DNA from: Lachnospiraceae bacterium
GTDB taxonomy: Bacteria; Bacillota; Clostridia; Lachnospirales; Lachnospiraceae
Reading direction: 5' to 3'
Assembly (NCBI GenBank): GCA_017446125.1
Contig: JAFSRL010000022.1
Location: 1-59,165, forward strand
DNA: 59,165 nt
Part shown: in pieces, positions 15,111 to 23,547 of the stretch
Numbering within the stretch: position 1 is the stretch's first letter
Layout: each line of letters begins with the position of its first letter
Program-made: the position numbers and the translations under genes
Notes under the pieces: model-generated
What the model was told of the DNA's origin: nothing
What the model saw: only the letters and a program-made list of their open reading frames with translations
Database searches by the model: none

Positions 15111-16300
15111 TAGCAAATTTCATCCAGAATCTTATCCGCCGCCTCGCGCTTGGTCATGACGGGCAGCTCCTTTGCGCCGTCTTTTTTCAAAAGCGTCAAG
15201 ACATTCGTGGCAGTGTCAAAGCCGGCGTCGGGATTCCGCAAGGAATTCGCGCAAATCATATCCAGGTTTTTCTTTTCGAGCTTTTGTTTTGCGTTTTCGA
15301 TCAGGTTCTCCGTCTCCATCGCAAAGCCCACCAGAATCTGTCCCTCTTTTTTGTGCTCCCCGAGGTACGCAAGAATGTCTTTCGTGCGCTCCAAAGGAAT
15401 CGCGGTCATATCGCTTCCGTCCGCGCCCTTCTTGATTTTTTCGCTTGAAACGTTTGCCGGGCGGTAATCCGCGACCGCGGCCGCCTTGATGATGATGTCG
15501 CACTCCGCGGCGTGACTTGTGACCGCATCAAACATTTCCGCCGCGCTCTCCACCTCGATGACCTTCACAAAGGGCGGCGGCGTCAGGTTCGTCTTTCCCG
15601 TGACGAGCGTCACCTGCGCCCCGCGCACATCCGCTGCCTGCGCAAGGGCGTACCCCATCTTTCCGCTGGAATGATTCGTGAGAAAGCGCACCGGATCGAG
15701 CGCCTCCCTGGTGGGTCCCGCAGTGACTAAGACGCGCTTTCCGGCAAGATCTTTTTTGCACGGAACAAAATGCTTAATCACCTCCAAAAGATCCTCCGGC
15801 TCAACCATGCGCCCCTTTCCGGAAGTCCCGCAGGCAAGAAAGCCGCTGTCAGGCTCAATGACCTCAAAGCCGTATTTTTTAAGCATTTCGATGTTGTCCT
15901 GTGTCACGGGGTTTTCGTACATGTGGGTGTTCATCGCGGGCGCGATGAGCTTTTTGCAGGTGCAGGCAAGGGTCGTGGTCGTGAGCATGTCATCCGCGAT
16001 GCCGTGGGAAAGCTTCGCAATCACGTTCGCGGTGGCGGGCGCAATGATGAGAAGGTCCGCCCAGGCGGCATTCGCGATGTGAGAGACCTTTTCACGATAC
16101 GTGCGGTCAAAGACATCCGTCGATGTCTTGTTTCCGGTTAAGTTGTCAAACACAACGGGAGAAATGAGCTTTGTCGCGTTTTCCGTCATGACGGTACGCA
16201 CTTCGGCGCCCGCCTTGACCAGCGCGGAAGCAAGCGTCGCCGTCTTGTACGCCGCAATCCCGCCGGAAACACCCAGTAAGATATGTTTTCCCTGTAACAT
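15107..16300 (-). CDS. coaBC: Bifunctional phosphopantothenoylcysteine decarboxylase / phosphopantothenate-cysteine ligase
   Basis: 397 residues. The N-terminal flavoprotein half (CoaC) has GVSGGIAAYK, the active-site His in SHIANAAWADL, and PAMNTHMYENP. The C-terminal ligase half (CoaB) begins near KRVLVTAGPTREALDPVRF and includes AAVADYRP and the ILVGFAMETE region. It performs two steps of coenzyme A synthesis from phosphopantothenate. ATG 16300 is used, with AAAGGGGG before it; a 50-codon in-frame extension is rejected because it covers the ribosome site and overlaps aroQ. It lies 26 bases after aroQ, so probably co-transcribed. Confidence 0.97.
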   Translation of the reverse strand: MLQGKHILLGVSGGIAAYKTATLASALVKAGAEVRTVMTENATKLISPVVFDNLTGNKTSTDVFDRTYREKVSHIANAAWADLLIIAPATANVIAKLSHGIADDMLTTTTLACTCKKLIAPAMNTHMYENPVTQDNIEMLKKYGFEVIEPDSGFLACGTSGKGRMVEPEDLLEVIKHFVPCKKDLAGKRVLVTAGPTREALDPVRFLTNHSSGKMGYALAQAADVRGAQVTLVTGKTNLTPPPFVKVIEVESAAEMFDAVTSHAAECDIIIKAAAVADYRPANVSSEKIKKGADGSDMTAIPLERTKDILAYLGEHKKEGQILVGFAMETENLIENAKQKLEKKNLDMICANSLRNPDAGFDTATNVLTLLKKDGAKELPVMTKREAADKILDEICY

Positions 16301-16326
16301 GAAAGCCCCCTTTCGCCGGATGAGGT

Positions 16327-16785
16327 TTAACGCGATTGTTTTTCGAGAATCAGCGCCGCAAGGGCGTCCATCGCATGAAGATAGCCCTCGAAGCCCTCGC
16401 CCGTAATCTGTAAGTCGCAGGCAGGCGCCGTGACGGAGAGCTTGCGCCACTCCTCGCGGGCGGAGATATCGGTAATATGCACTTCAATTATCGGTATTCC
16501 GTTAACGCTGACACTCTTTAACGCGTCATAGATGGCGTAGCTGTAATGCGTATAGGCGCCGGGATTGATGATGATGCCTTCCGTTCCGTCCCCGTAAGCC
16601 GCCTGAATCTGGTCGATGATGACGCCTTCGTGGTTCGTCTGGACGATGGTCACCTCAAAGGCGGAATCCGTGGCATGCTTTTTGATCATGCGCACAAGAT
16701 CGTCGTACGTTTCCGTCCCGTAAACATCCTTTTCCCGGATGCCCAAAAAATTCAGGTTCGGTCCGTTAATGATTAAGATTTTCAT
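16327..16785 (-). CDS. aroQ: 3-dehydroquinate dehydratase, type II
   Basis: 152 residues, the usual length of the dodecameric type II enzyme. It converts 3-dehydroquinate to 3-dehydroshikimate in the shikimate pathway. The N-terminal INGPNLNFLGIREKDVYG carries the flexible loop with the catalytic Arg and Tyr. NPGAYTHYSYAIYDAL and IEVHITDISAREEWR (the catalytic His region) are conserved. It follows the shikimate kinase gene by 46 bases. AAGGGG lies upstream of the ATG. Confidence 0.98.
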   Translation of the reverse strand: MKILIINGPNLNFLGIREKDVYGTETYDDLVRMIKKHATDSAFEVTIVQTNHEGVIIDQIQAAYGDGTEGIIINPGAYTHYSYAIYDALKSVSVNGIPIIEVHITDISAREEWRKLSVTAPACDLQITGEGFEGYLHAMDALAALILEKQSR

Positions 16786-16831
16786 GCTGCACCCCTTTTA
16801 TATGTTTCTCCATTTTACGCCGTTCTTGCCT

Positions 16832-17356
16832 TCAGTTGTCAAACCTTAGGTCAAAGACCCGGTCCGCAATCGTTTCCGCCGTTAAATCGTCCGTCGCGAT
16901 GATGATGTCTGAAGCCCGAAGATACGCGTTCTCCCGCTCCGCAAGCATCTTCACAATCTGTCCGTAGGGATCTGCGCCCTGCAGCAGCGGTCTTGATGCC
17001 GCTGAGCCCTTGACACGGTTGTATGCCGTTTCCGGTGTCACCTTTAGGTAGACCACCTTCCCGATTTCCTTTAACAGCGCCTGGTTTTCCTCGCGCAGCA
17101 CGGTGCCGCCGCCGGATGCCACAATCAAATGGTCCGCCTTCGCGTCCGCGATGCGCTTTAAGCACTGTGTCTCCATCTGGCGGAATGCCGCCTCCCCCTC
17201 TTCGGCAAAAATCTGCGAAATGGACTTCCCCGTCGACTTCTCGATCATCGTGTCCGTGTCCAAAAGGCGCAGGCGGTAACGGTCCGCCATAATCCGGGCG
17301 ACCGTCGACTTTCCGCTTCCCATATAGCCAATCAGTACGGTATTTGTGTTCTGCAT
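16832..17356 (-). CDS. aroK: Shikimate kinase
   Basis: 174 residues, the standard length. Walker A is GYMGSGKST near residue 10. The shikimate-binding DTDTMIE and the GGGTVLREEN loop are present, and the lid region contains ASRPLL. It phosphorylates shikimate at the 3-hydroxyl. It is the first of three biosynthetic genes (aroK-aroQ-coaBC). It begins just after the terminator of the 132-residue gene upstream, so this trio is a separate transcription unit. AAAAGGGG precedes the ATG. Confidence 0.97.
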   Translation of the reverse strand: MQNTNTVLIGYMGSGKSTVARIMADRYRLRLLDTDTMIEKSTGKSISQIFAEEGEAAFRQMETQCLKRIADAKADHLIVASGGGTVLREENQALLKEIGKVVYLKVTPETAYNRVKGSAASRPLLQGADPYGQIVKMLAERENAYLRASDIIIATDDLTAETIADRVFDLRFDN

Positions 17357-17393
17357 AACATTCCCCTTTTCGCACTATCTTAACACAAAAAAT

Positions 17394-17418
17394 AAGGTCG
17401 TGCCACACGCACGACCTT
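17394..17418 (-). terminator. Rho-independent terminator of the 132-residue gene
   Basis: Arms AAGGTCGTGC (17418-17409) and GCACGACCTT (17403-17394) form a perfect 10-bp stem with a 5-base loop, followed by ATTTTTTG. Positioned 38 bases after the stop codon. Confidence 0.92.
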
Positions 17419-17455
17419 TGTGAAAACGGTTGTTTTGTTTGAGAAAGGAAAGGCT

Positions 17456-17854
17456 TTAGTTCAAGCGGATGACTGTGCCGTCCGCGGTATTGCTGATCAC
17501 GTTGCCCATGCTCTCCTGGGCGCTGCCCACGAAGTACTGGTACTCCTGTAAGAGTCTGTCGCCCTGCATGTCGGAGATTGCCTTCTGCATGTCAAGGGTC
17601 TCAATCTCGTTACCGAAGGAGAAATCCGAAAGGACCTTGTCACGTCCTGCGAAGGATTCCGCGATGTCACGGATGTTTGCATCCTTGCGCGGGAAGGGGG
17701 TTTCGTAGAGCTGCTGCGCAGAAGACTCAGCGTTTAATCCCTGCTGCTGTCCCTGCCCGGCTTCGAGCTTTTCCTCTTCGTCCGTAAGAGGTACGTTATA
17801 GGAGTTGTATCGCCCCAGATATGAGGGAAGTCCTGTAACGCGTTCCGCTGCCAT
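17456..17854 (-). CDS. Uncharacterised 132-residue protein
   Basis: I do not recognise the family. The N-terminal third (LPSYLGRYNSYNVPL) is followed by a Gln/Glu-rich stretch (about 25-47) and a proline-containing segment (ETPFPRKDANI). The C-terminal half looks alpha-helical, ending with LLQEYQYFVGSAQESMGN and DGTVIRLN. There is no signal peptide, membrane segment or cysteine pair. It has a clear Shine-Dalgarno (GGAAGGAG), a near-consensus promoter and a strong terminator, so it is expressed as a single-gene message and is probably real and abundant. The length and the YQYF-type helix are loosely like small axial or chaperone proteins, but I do not assign a function. Confidence 0.75.
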   Translation of the reverse strand: MAAERVTGLPSYLGRYNSYNVPLTDEEEKLEAGQGQQQGLNAESSAQQLYETPFPRKDANIRDIAESFAGRDKVLSDFSFGNEIETLDMQKAISDMQGDRLLQEYQYFVGSAQESMGNVISNTADGTVIRLN

Positions 17855-17918
17855 GTCTACTCCTTCCGAATAAAAACTTTGTTGGTTGCACTATATATTT
17901 CGGTTGTTCCCAACTAAT

Positions 17919-17947
17919 ACTTTACCGCAGATTGTAAAAAATGTCTA
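17919..17947 (-). promoter_or_regulatory. Promoter of the 132-residue gene
   Basis: TAGACA (17947-17942), a 17-base spacer and TAAAGT (17924-17919) lie in an AT-rich 152-base gap, about 60 bases before the start codon. Confidence 0.6.
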
Positions 17948-18006
17948 CACTTTTTCGAATTTTTTTGTACGGAATATTATAAATCTATGATTGTTTTGGT
18001 GATATT

Positions 18007-18807
18007 TCACAAATTTGCCGCCCGCAGAAGCTGTTTTGTGTACTCCTGCTGCGGATTGCGGTAAACCTCGTCAACCGTTCCCTGTTCGACAATGCGCCCT
18101 TTCTGCATAATCATCACGCGGTCGCAAATCTGGTAGACCACGCGCAGGTCATGCGAAATGAACAGGATGGAGAGTCCTAAGTTTCTGTGCAGGTCATCGA
18201 GCAGCTTTAAGACCTGCGCCTGAATGGTCACGTCCAGGGCGCTCACCGGCTCGTCCGCGATGAGCAGCTTTGTGCGCCGCATGATGGCGGCTGCGATGGA
18301 GACTCTTTGGCGCTGCCCGCCCGAAAGCTCATCCGGATAGCGCTCCAAAAGATGCTCGTCAAGCTCCACCTGCGCGATGATTTCGCGCACCCGTGCGCGG
18401 CGCTCCTCCCCCGTCCACTGCTTTTTGCGGTCAACCTTTAACGGCTCCTCCAAAAGCCAGCCGATTTTCTTGGAGGGATTTAGGGAGCTGTAGGGATCCT
18501 GGAAGACCATCTGGGGCTGCCCGTGCTTTAGTAACAGCTCGCCCGTGAAATCCTTTATGATGCCGGTCGCGGTCTTTGAAAGCGTCGACTTCCCGCAGCC
18601 GGACTCTCCGCAGAGCCCTAAAATCTCGCCCTCTTTGATATGAAAGTTCACGTCATAAAGCACCTGCTTTAAGGCGTTTTGCTTAAACAAGAGCTTTGCG
18701 CGGTCGCGGTAAAAGACGTTTAAATTCGTCGCGCGCAAAACCTCACCCTCCAGGGGCGCATGCATCTTCCAGATTCCGTTCAGTTCCGTGTTTGTTTTGC
18801 CGCTCAC
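18007..18807 (-). CDS. Oligopeptide/dipeptide ABC transporter ATPase (OppF/DppF-like)
   Basis: 266 residues with Walker A GESGCGKST, signature LSGGQRQRVSIA, Walker B LLIADEPVSALD and the switch His in LFISHDLRVV. The MVFQDPYSSLNPSKKIG Q-loop is typical of the second ATPase of peptide importers. The family's C-terminal oligopeptide-HPY tail is short. It is the last gene of a five-gene import operon and overlaps the preceding ATPase gene by ATGA. It powers uptake with its partner ATPase. Whether the cargo is dipeptides, oligopeptides or nickel cannot be decided from sequence. Confidence 0.95.
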   Translation of the reverse strand: MSGKTNTELNGIWKMHAPLEGEVLRATNLNVFYRDRAKLLFKQNALKQVLYDVNFHIKEGEILGLCGESGCGKSTLSKTATGIIKDFTGELLLKHGQPQMVFQDPYSSLNPSKKIGWLLEEPLKVDRKKQWTGEERRARVREIIAQVELDEHLLERYPDELSGGQRQRVSIAAAIMRRTKLLIADEPVSALDVTIQAQVLKLLDDLHRNLGLSILFISHDLRVVYQICDRVMIMQKGRIVEQGTVDEVYRNPQQEYTKQLLRAANL

Positions 18808-19610
18808 AATTCCACCTTCGGAATGGCCTCAATGAGTGCCTGCGTGTAGGGTTGCTCCGGATGCTCGAAAACTTCTTCCGTGATTCCGCTTTCCACAATT
18901 CTGCCCTTCTGCATGACAATGACCTTGTGGCAAAGCTGCCGGACCAGACTTAAGTCATGCGAGATGAACAGAATCGCCGTTTCGCGCTTGACGTTGACCT
19001 TTCTAAGGAGCGCGATGATCTGCGCCTGGATGGTGACGTCGAGCGCGGTCGTGGGCTCGTCCGCAATGAGAATCTTGGGTCTTGCGATGGTGGCGGCACC
19101 GATCATGACACGCTGCCGCATCCCGCCGGAGAGCTCATGCGGATACATACGGTAAAGCTTTTCCGCATCGTCAAGCCCCACCGCCGTCATGGTGCGGATT
19201 GCCCTGTCGTAGCGCTCCTTCTTTGTCATTTCCTTATGGTGAATCCGAAGGCACTCCTCCATCTGGTGTCCGATGCGCTGCAAGGGATTCAGGCTCGTCA
19301 TGGGCTCCTGAAAAATCATCGAGATCTCGTCTCCCTGATAGGAGCGCAGCCGTTCCCTGTCGCAGGTCAAAAGGTCCGTTCCGTCAAAGAGGATTTCCCC
19401 GGACAGCGATAAGGCGTGCCGCTTTAAAAGCCCCGCGATTGCCAAAGCGGACATGCTCTTTCCGGAGCCGGACTCTCCCACGATTCCCAAAATCTCCTGC
19501 TTGTGCAGCACGAAGTTCACGTCATCGACCACACGCTCCGGTGTGTCGTGATCGTGGAACTCAATCGTCAAATGATTCACTTCTAAAATGACTTCTTCTT
19601 TTCTGTCCAT
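18804..19610 (-). CDS. Oligopeptide/dipeptide ABC transporter ATPase (OppD/DppD-like)
   Basis: 268 residues with Walker A GESGSGKS, MIFQEPMTSLNPLQRIGHQ, signature LSGGMRQRVMIG and Walker B ILIADEPTTALD. This is the first ATPase of the pair. ATG 19610 (MDRKEEVILEV) is preferred; an in-frame extension to 19685 overlaps the upstream permease gene. No strong ribosome site is visible, so translation may depend on coupling. The 34-base gap to the permease and the 4-base overlap with the next gene place it firmly in the operon. Confidence 0.94.
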   Translation of the reverse strand: MDRKEEVILEVNHLTIEFHDHDTPERVVDDVNFVLHKQEILGIVGESGSGKSMSALAIAGLLKRHALSLSGEILFDGTDLLTCDRERLRSYQGDEISMIFQEPMTSLNPLQRIGHQMEECLRIHHKEMTKKERYDRAIRTMTAVGLDDAEKLYRMYPHELSGGMRQRVMIGAATIARPKILIADEPTTALDVTIQAQIIALLRKVNVKRETAILFISHDLSLVRQLCHKVIVMQKGRIVESGITEEVFEHPEQPYTQALIEAIPKVEL

Positions 19611-19644
19611 CGCTCTTGATTTATGACGCGGGCTTCCCTGCCGC

Positions 19645-20496
19645 TTATTCCTCCAGGGTGCCGGATGCCGTGCGGATACCCTCACCCATTAAGGAAAAAC
19701 CCAAAACCATTAAAACAATCACGATGCCGGGTCCCAGAACACAGGACGGCACGCGGAAAAACACCTCCTGCCCCTCCGCAATCATCTGTCCTAAGGACGC
19801 GTAGGGCGGCTGGCTCCCGATTCCCAGAAAGCTCAAGCCCGCCTCCGCAAGCACCGCATTGTTAAACCCGATCAATAAATTGGAGAGCAAAACGCCCTTC
19901 ACGTTCGGTAAAATATGAACGAAGATGACGCGCAGGTTTCCGACACCCTGTAAGCGCGCATTCTTGACATAGTCCATGTGCTTGCAGCGGATATACTCGC
20001 TTCTGACCACACGGGCAAAGGACGGGATGAAGGCAATGCCCAGTGCCCACATCACGCGGAAGGTGCCGGACCCGAAGAGGGAAACCAGAACCAGCGCCAG
20101 CAGCACATTCGGGAAGGCAAAGAGCGCGTCCATGATGCGCATCACGACCTCATCCAAAGCTCCGCCGTAAAAGCCGGTGAGCGCCCCGATCAAAATCCCG
20201 CAGCCGGCACCGATGATCATTGTCCCCATTGCGACTAAGAGCGTGACGCGGCTGCCGTACATCACGCGGGAGAACACGTCGCGCCCCATCTTGTCCGTTC
20301 CCATAAGGTGTAAGAGCGACGGGTCCTGCAAACGGTCAGGGCTTAACTCCGTGGGACCGTAGGGCATGTAGAAAATCCCAACGATAATCACGAACAGCAC
20401 GATGGCGGTAATCACAAGCCCCGCCCTGAAATACCCCGGGTGCGGCAGGTGACTGACATACGTTTTGAACCGTTGTCTAAACGAAGTCTTCTCCAT
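19645..20496 (-). CDS. Peptide ABC transporter permease (OppC/DppC-like)
   Basis: 283 residues. A cytoplasmic N-terminus and first helix (about 25-45) are followed by GTDKMGRDVFSRVMYGSR, the typical OppC/DppC segment, then five further helices and the EAA-type loop ENARLQG-like NARLQGVGNLRVIFVHILPN. SFLGIGSQPPYASLGQMIAEG near the C-terminus is diagnostic for this permease. It pairs with the OppB-like permease, whose stop lies 3 bases upstream. AGGAG precedes the ATG. Confidence 0.95.
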   Translation of the reverse strand: MEKTSFRQRFKTYVSHLPHPGYFRAGLVITAIVLFVIIVGIFYMPYGPTELSPDRLQDPSLLHLMGTDKMGRDVFSRVMYGSRVTLLVAMGTMIIGAGCGILIGALTGFYGGALDEVVMRIMDALFAFPNVLLALVLVSLFGSGTFRVMWALGIAFIPSFARVVRSEYIRCKHMDYVKNARLQGVGNLRVIFVHILPNVKGVLLSNLLIGFNNAVLAEAGLSFLGIGSQPPYASLGQMIAEGQEVFFRVPSCVLGPGIVIVLMVLGFSLMGEGIRTASGTLEE

Positions 20497-20499
20497 CCC

Positions 20500-21441
20500 C
20501 TACTCCTGTGCCGTTCTGGGGTCGAGCACGCGGTAAAGCAAATCGACCGCCAGGTTAATGACGATGATGACAAAGGCAATCCACATCACGGCGGCTAAGA
20601 CCACCGGATAATCGCGGTTCCCGATGGAGGTCAAGAGCGTATTGCTCATGCCCGGGATGTTAAAGACGCGCTCCACGACCAAGGAGCCCGCGAGCATGTT
20701 TGCTAGACTCATGCCCAGGAAGGTTAAGACCGGTAAAAAGGCGTTCTTAAACACATGATGAAACAGCACGCCGTTCACGGTGTTTCCTCTGGAATACGCC
20801 GTTCTTGTGTAATCCTTTCCCGCCTCCTCCAAAATGGAGCCGCGCAAGAGCTTTGCGGTCATCGCCGCGCGCGGTAAGGCAATCGCGATTGCGGGGAAAA
20901 TCATATACGAGAAGAATGCGGGAGCGCTTTTCGAAAACGGAACGTAGCCGCCCGGCGCAAACAGATGCAGAATCATGCCGAAAACCCAGCTGATGAGAAT
21001 ACCGGAGAAAAACGGCGGAATCGACATGATCACCTGGTTGCAGACCATGATGATTTTGTCCGCCCTGCCGCCCGCATGGCGACCGGTGTAAAGCCCTAAG
21101 GGAATTCCAATCAGGCACACCAAAACAAAGGAGAATACCGCAAGGAAAAATGTCACGGGAATCTTTGAGGCAAGCAAATCCCGCACGGGAAGCGAATACA
21201 CGTAAGACGTCCCAAGGTCCCCGGTCAGAAAGCCCTTCAGCCACCGGAAGTACCGCACAAACAGGGGCGCATTCAGCCCCAGCTCTTCGCGCAGCGCCTG
21301 CAGACGCTCCGGTGTCGCCCCCGTTCCAAGAATGTGGGTTGCGGGATCACCGGAGATCAACCAAAAGGCGATGAACAGGCACAGACTCACCACAATGAGG
21401 GTCAGCAGCATTGTGCCGCATTTTTTGAAAACGTAACGCAT
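20500..21441 (-). CDS. Peptide ABC transporter permease (OppB/DppB-like)
   Basis: 313 residues with six predicted helices. The N-terminal TLIVVSLCLFIAFWLISGDP, the RYFRWLKGFLTGDLGTSY stretch, and the EAA loop (YTRTAYSRGNTVNGVLFHHV) identify the OppB/DppB family. The C-terminal RVFNIPGMSNTLLTSI is conserved. It forms the membrane channel with the OppC-like subunit. It follows the binding-protein gene by 24 bases. Confidence 0.95.
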   Translation of the reverse strand: MRYVFKKCGTMLLTLIVVSLCLFIAFWLISGDPATHILGTGATPERLQALREELGLNAPLFVRYFRWLKGFLTGDLGTSYVYSLPVRDLLASKIPVTFFLAVFSFVLVCLIGIPLGLYTGRHAGGRADKIIMVCNQVIMSIPPFFSGILISWVFGMILHLFAPGGYVPFSKSAPAFFSYMIFPAIAIALPRAAMTAKLLRGSILEEAGKDYTRTAYSRGNTVNGVLFHHVFKNAFLPVLTFLGMSLANMLAGSLVVERVFNIPGMSNTLLTSIGNRDYPVVLAAVMWIAFVIIVINLAVDLLYRVLDPRTAQE

Positions 21442-21465
21442 CTTAACCCTTTACGACAATCCCGC

Positions 21466-22995
21466 TTATTCCGCCGGGCGGATGAGTGCGATGTTCTGCG
21501 CGTACAGCGGATAGAACTCGTATCCGGTAAACTTCTTGTTTAACACCACGAAGCTGGGCAGGTCCTGGATGTAGACGCTTGCCGCTTCTTCGGAAAGAAT
21601 CGTTAAGCAATCCTTGTAAAGTGCGGTCTTTTCCGCATCATCAACCGATGCGCTTGCCTTTTGGTAGGTTTCGTCGTACGCCGCGGAATTGAAATTCACA
21701 AAGTTGTTGCCGGCATCCGACTGAAAACGCGACAGCATGGAGGGCGCGTTCAACGCGGACGCGTCAACGCCCACGACGGTTGCCTCATAGTTTCTTCCGG
21801 TGTACACGTCGGAAAGCCAGGTGTTCCACTCAATCTGCTGGATGTTTGCGGTCACGCCAATCTGTGCGAACTGCTCCTTTAAGACCTGCGCGGTTTCAAT
21901 GTGCTGCGGATGCGCGCTCGAAACATGGATGGTAAAGGTAAAGCCACCGGAAAGTCCCGCTTCCGCAAGCAGCGCCTTTGCTTTTTCAATATCTGTTTTG
22001 TAGGTATCGTTTAATTCCGGCACGAAGTACTTCCCGAAGGAGGGGTACATGCTGCTGCCCACTTCCTCGCCCTTTCCGCCGGAGACTAATTCCTTGATCT
22101 GTCCCTTATCGATGCAATAGCAAAGCGCCTGACGCACCCGCACATCGTCAAAGGGTGCCTTCGCGTTGTTTAAGTACAGCGCCTGCACAAGGTTCATCGT
22201 GCCTTCGTAGATTGTGAACTCCTCCTCCGAGAGCTGGGAAAGCTGCGCTTCCGGGGTGCGGTAGAACATGTCTAAGGAGCCGCCCGCAAGCTCCATCCCG
22301 ATTGCATCGGTATTGGTCGTGACCTTGTAGACGACGTTTTGAATGTGGGCGCGTCCTGCCTCATCCCAGTAATCGTCGAACTTTTCAAAGGTCACGTTCT
22401 CCAAGGGGGTTCTGGAGACATACTTGTAGGGGCCGCATCCCACGGGGTTTGCGTCCAGATCCTCCACGGAAGCCGGTGTAATGCCGATGGTGAAATACGC
22501 AAGGAAGTCCGTGTCGGGCGCTTGCAGGACAACATCCACATGCGTCTCGTCAACGATGTCCACCTTCTCAACCGCGGCAAACGCGGAAACAAGGGAGCCG
22601 CCGGTCGTGGAATTCTTATAGCGCTCGATGGAGAACTTGACATCCTGTGCGGTGACGTTTGTTCCGTCGTGGAACTTCACGCCCTTACGCAACGTGAACG
22701 AATAGGTCTTCCCGTCGGGGGAAATCACATACTCGGAAGCGACCGCGGGATTCAAATTCCCGTCCGTATCCGGCTTCATGAGTCCGTCATAGACATTAAA
22801 CAGAACCTCGCGGGTTCCGGCGGACTCCGCCTTCGCGGGATCCATGGAATCGAGGTCCTGTGTCATTCCAATCGTTAATGTGTCGGTCGCGGCAGCATCC
22901 TGTGTGGCGTTGTTTTGCTTCCCGCCGCAGGCGGAAAGAACAGTCACAAACAAGCCGGTAGCAATCACCGCCGGAATTACCCTCCTTGCTTTCAT
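21466..22995 (-). CDS. Peptide-binding lipoprotein of ABC transporter (SBP_bac_5)
   Basis: 509 residues. A lipoprotein signal peptide ends in LSAC, so Cys is lipidated and the protein is tethered outside the membrane; lgt in this window makes the lipid addition. The mature chain has the family pattern TIGMTQDLDSMDPAKAESAG, YVISPDGKTYSFTLRKGVKF and VRQALCYCIDKGQI. It captures peptides for the permease pair. ATG 22995 has GGAGGG upstream; an in-frame TTG one codon earlier is less likely. It begins 14 bases after the nrdR stop, so the peptide operon is probably transcribed with nrdR. Confidence 0.95.
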   Translation of the reverse strand: MKARRVIPAVIATGLFVTVLSACGGKQNNATQDAAATDTLTIGMTQDLDSMDPAKAESAGTREVLFNVYDGLMKPDTDGNLNPAVASEYVISPDGKTYSFTLRKGVKFHDGTNVTAQDVKFSIERYKNSTTGGSLVSAFAAVEKVDIVDETHVDVVLQAPDTDFLAYFTIGITPASVEDLDANPVGCGPYKYVSRTPLENVTFEKFDDYWDEAGRAHIQNVVYKVTTNTDAIGMELAGGSLDMFYRTPEAQLSQLSEEEFTIYEGTMNLVQALYLNNAKAPFDDVRVRQALCYCIDKGQIKELVSGGKGEEVGSSMYPSFGKYFVPELNDTYKTDIEKAKALLAEAGLSGGFTFTIHVSSAHPQHIETAQVLKEQFAQIGVTANIQQIEWNTWLSDVYTGRNYEATVVGVDASALNAPSMLSRFQSDAGNNFVNFNSAAYDETYQKASASVDDAEKTALYKDCLTILSEEAASVYIQDLPSFVVLNKKFTGYEFYPLYAQNIALIRPAE

Positions 22996-23009
22996 CAAAG
23001 GTACCCTCC

Positions 23010-23471
23010 TTATTCTCCCTCTGCGTGCAGCACTTTGTTTAACTCGTCCATGAACGTCTCCACGTCCTTGAACTCACGGTAAACGGAAGCGAACCGCACG
23101 TACGCGACTGCGTCGAGATCCGTTAGCTTCTTCATCAACAGCTCGCCGATGACTTCCGCGTGGATCTCCTTCTGCTCCATGTTGAAGATCTCCGTCTCGA
23201 TCTCGTCGATGAGCCTGGAAATCTGTTGTGCGCTGACCGGGCGCTTGTGGCACGCCTTTAAGATGCCCGTCTCGATCTTCGCACGGTTGTAGGTCTCACG
23301 GTTGTTGTCCTTTTTGATGATGATAAGCGGAATCGTCTCCACCTTCTCGTACGTGGTGAAGCGCTTTCCGCAGGAATCACAGACTCTCCTTCTGCGGATC
23401 GAAGTGTTTTCATCCGCAGGTCTCGAGTCGATGACCCTCGTATTATCCTTACTGCAAAACGGACATTTCAT
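23010..23471 (-). CDS. nrdR: Ribonucleotide reductase transcriptional repressor
   Basis: 153 residues, the standard NrdR length. The zinc ribbon is formed by CPFC and CDSC (residues 3-6 and about 31-34), followed by KRFTTYEKVE and an ATP-cone domain (KKDNNRETYNRAKIETGILKAC). It senses ATP/dATP and represses ribonucleotide reductase genes. A strong terminator separates it from ftsZ, so it needs read-through or its own promoter, which I could not identify. AGGGAGGAG precedes the ATG. Confidence 0.98.
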   Translation of the reverse strand: MKCPFCSKDNTRVIDSRPADENTSIRRRRVCDSCGKRFTTYEKVETIPLIIIKKDNNRETYNRAKIETGILKACHKRPVSAQQISRLIDEIETEIFNMEQKEIHAEVIGELLMKKLTDLDAVAYVRFASVYREFKDVETFMDELNKVLHAEGE

Positions 23472-23499
23472 GATTCTCCTCCCTTAGGGCTTTGTCTTT

Positions 23500-23536
23500 A
23501 AAAAAAGGGATATCCGCCCAAGAAGGATATCCCTTT
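23500..23536 (-). terminator. Rho-independent terminator of ftsZ
   Basis: Arms AAAGGGATATCC (23536-23525) and GGATATCCCTTT (23515-23504) form a perfect 12-bp stem with a 9-base loop and a run of T. It closes the division cluster 12 bases after the ftsZ stop. Confidence 0.95.
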
Positions 23537-23547
23537 CTGTATGGTTC

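Noticed and set aside
16301..16450. 50-codon N-terminal extension of coaBC
   Set aside because: It overlaps aroQ, covers the coaBC ribosome site and is unlike the family N-terminus.
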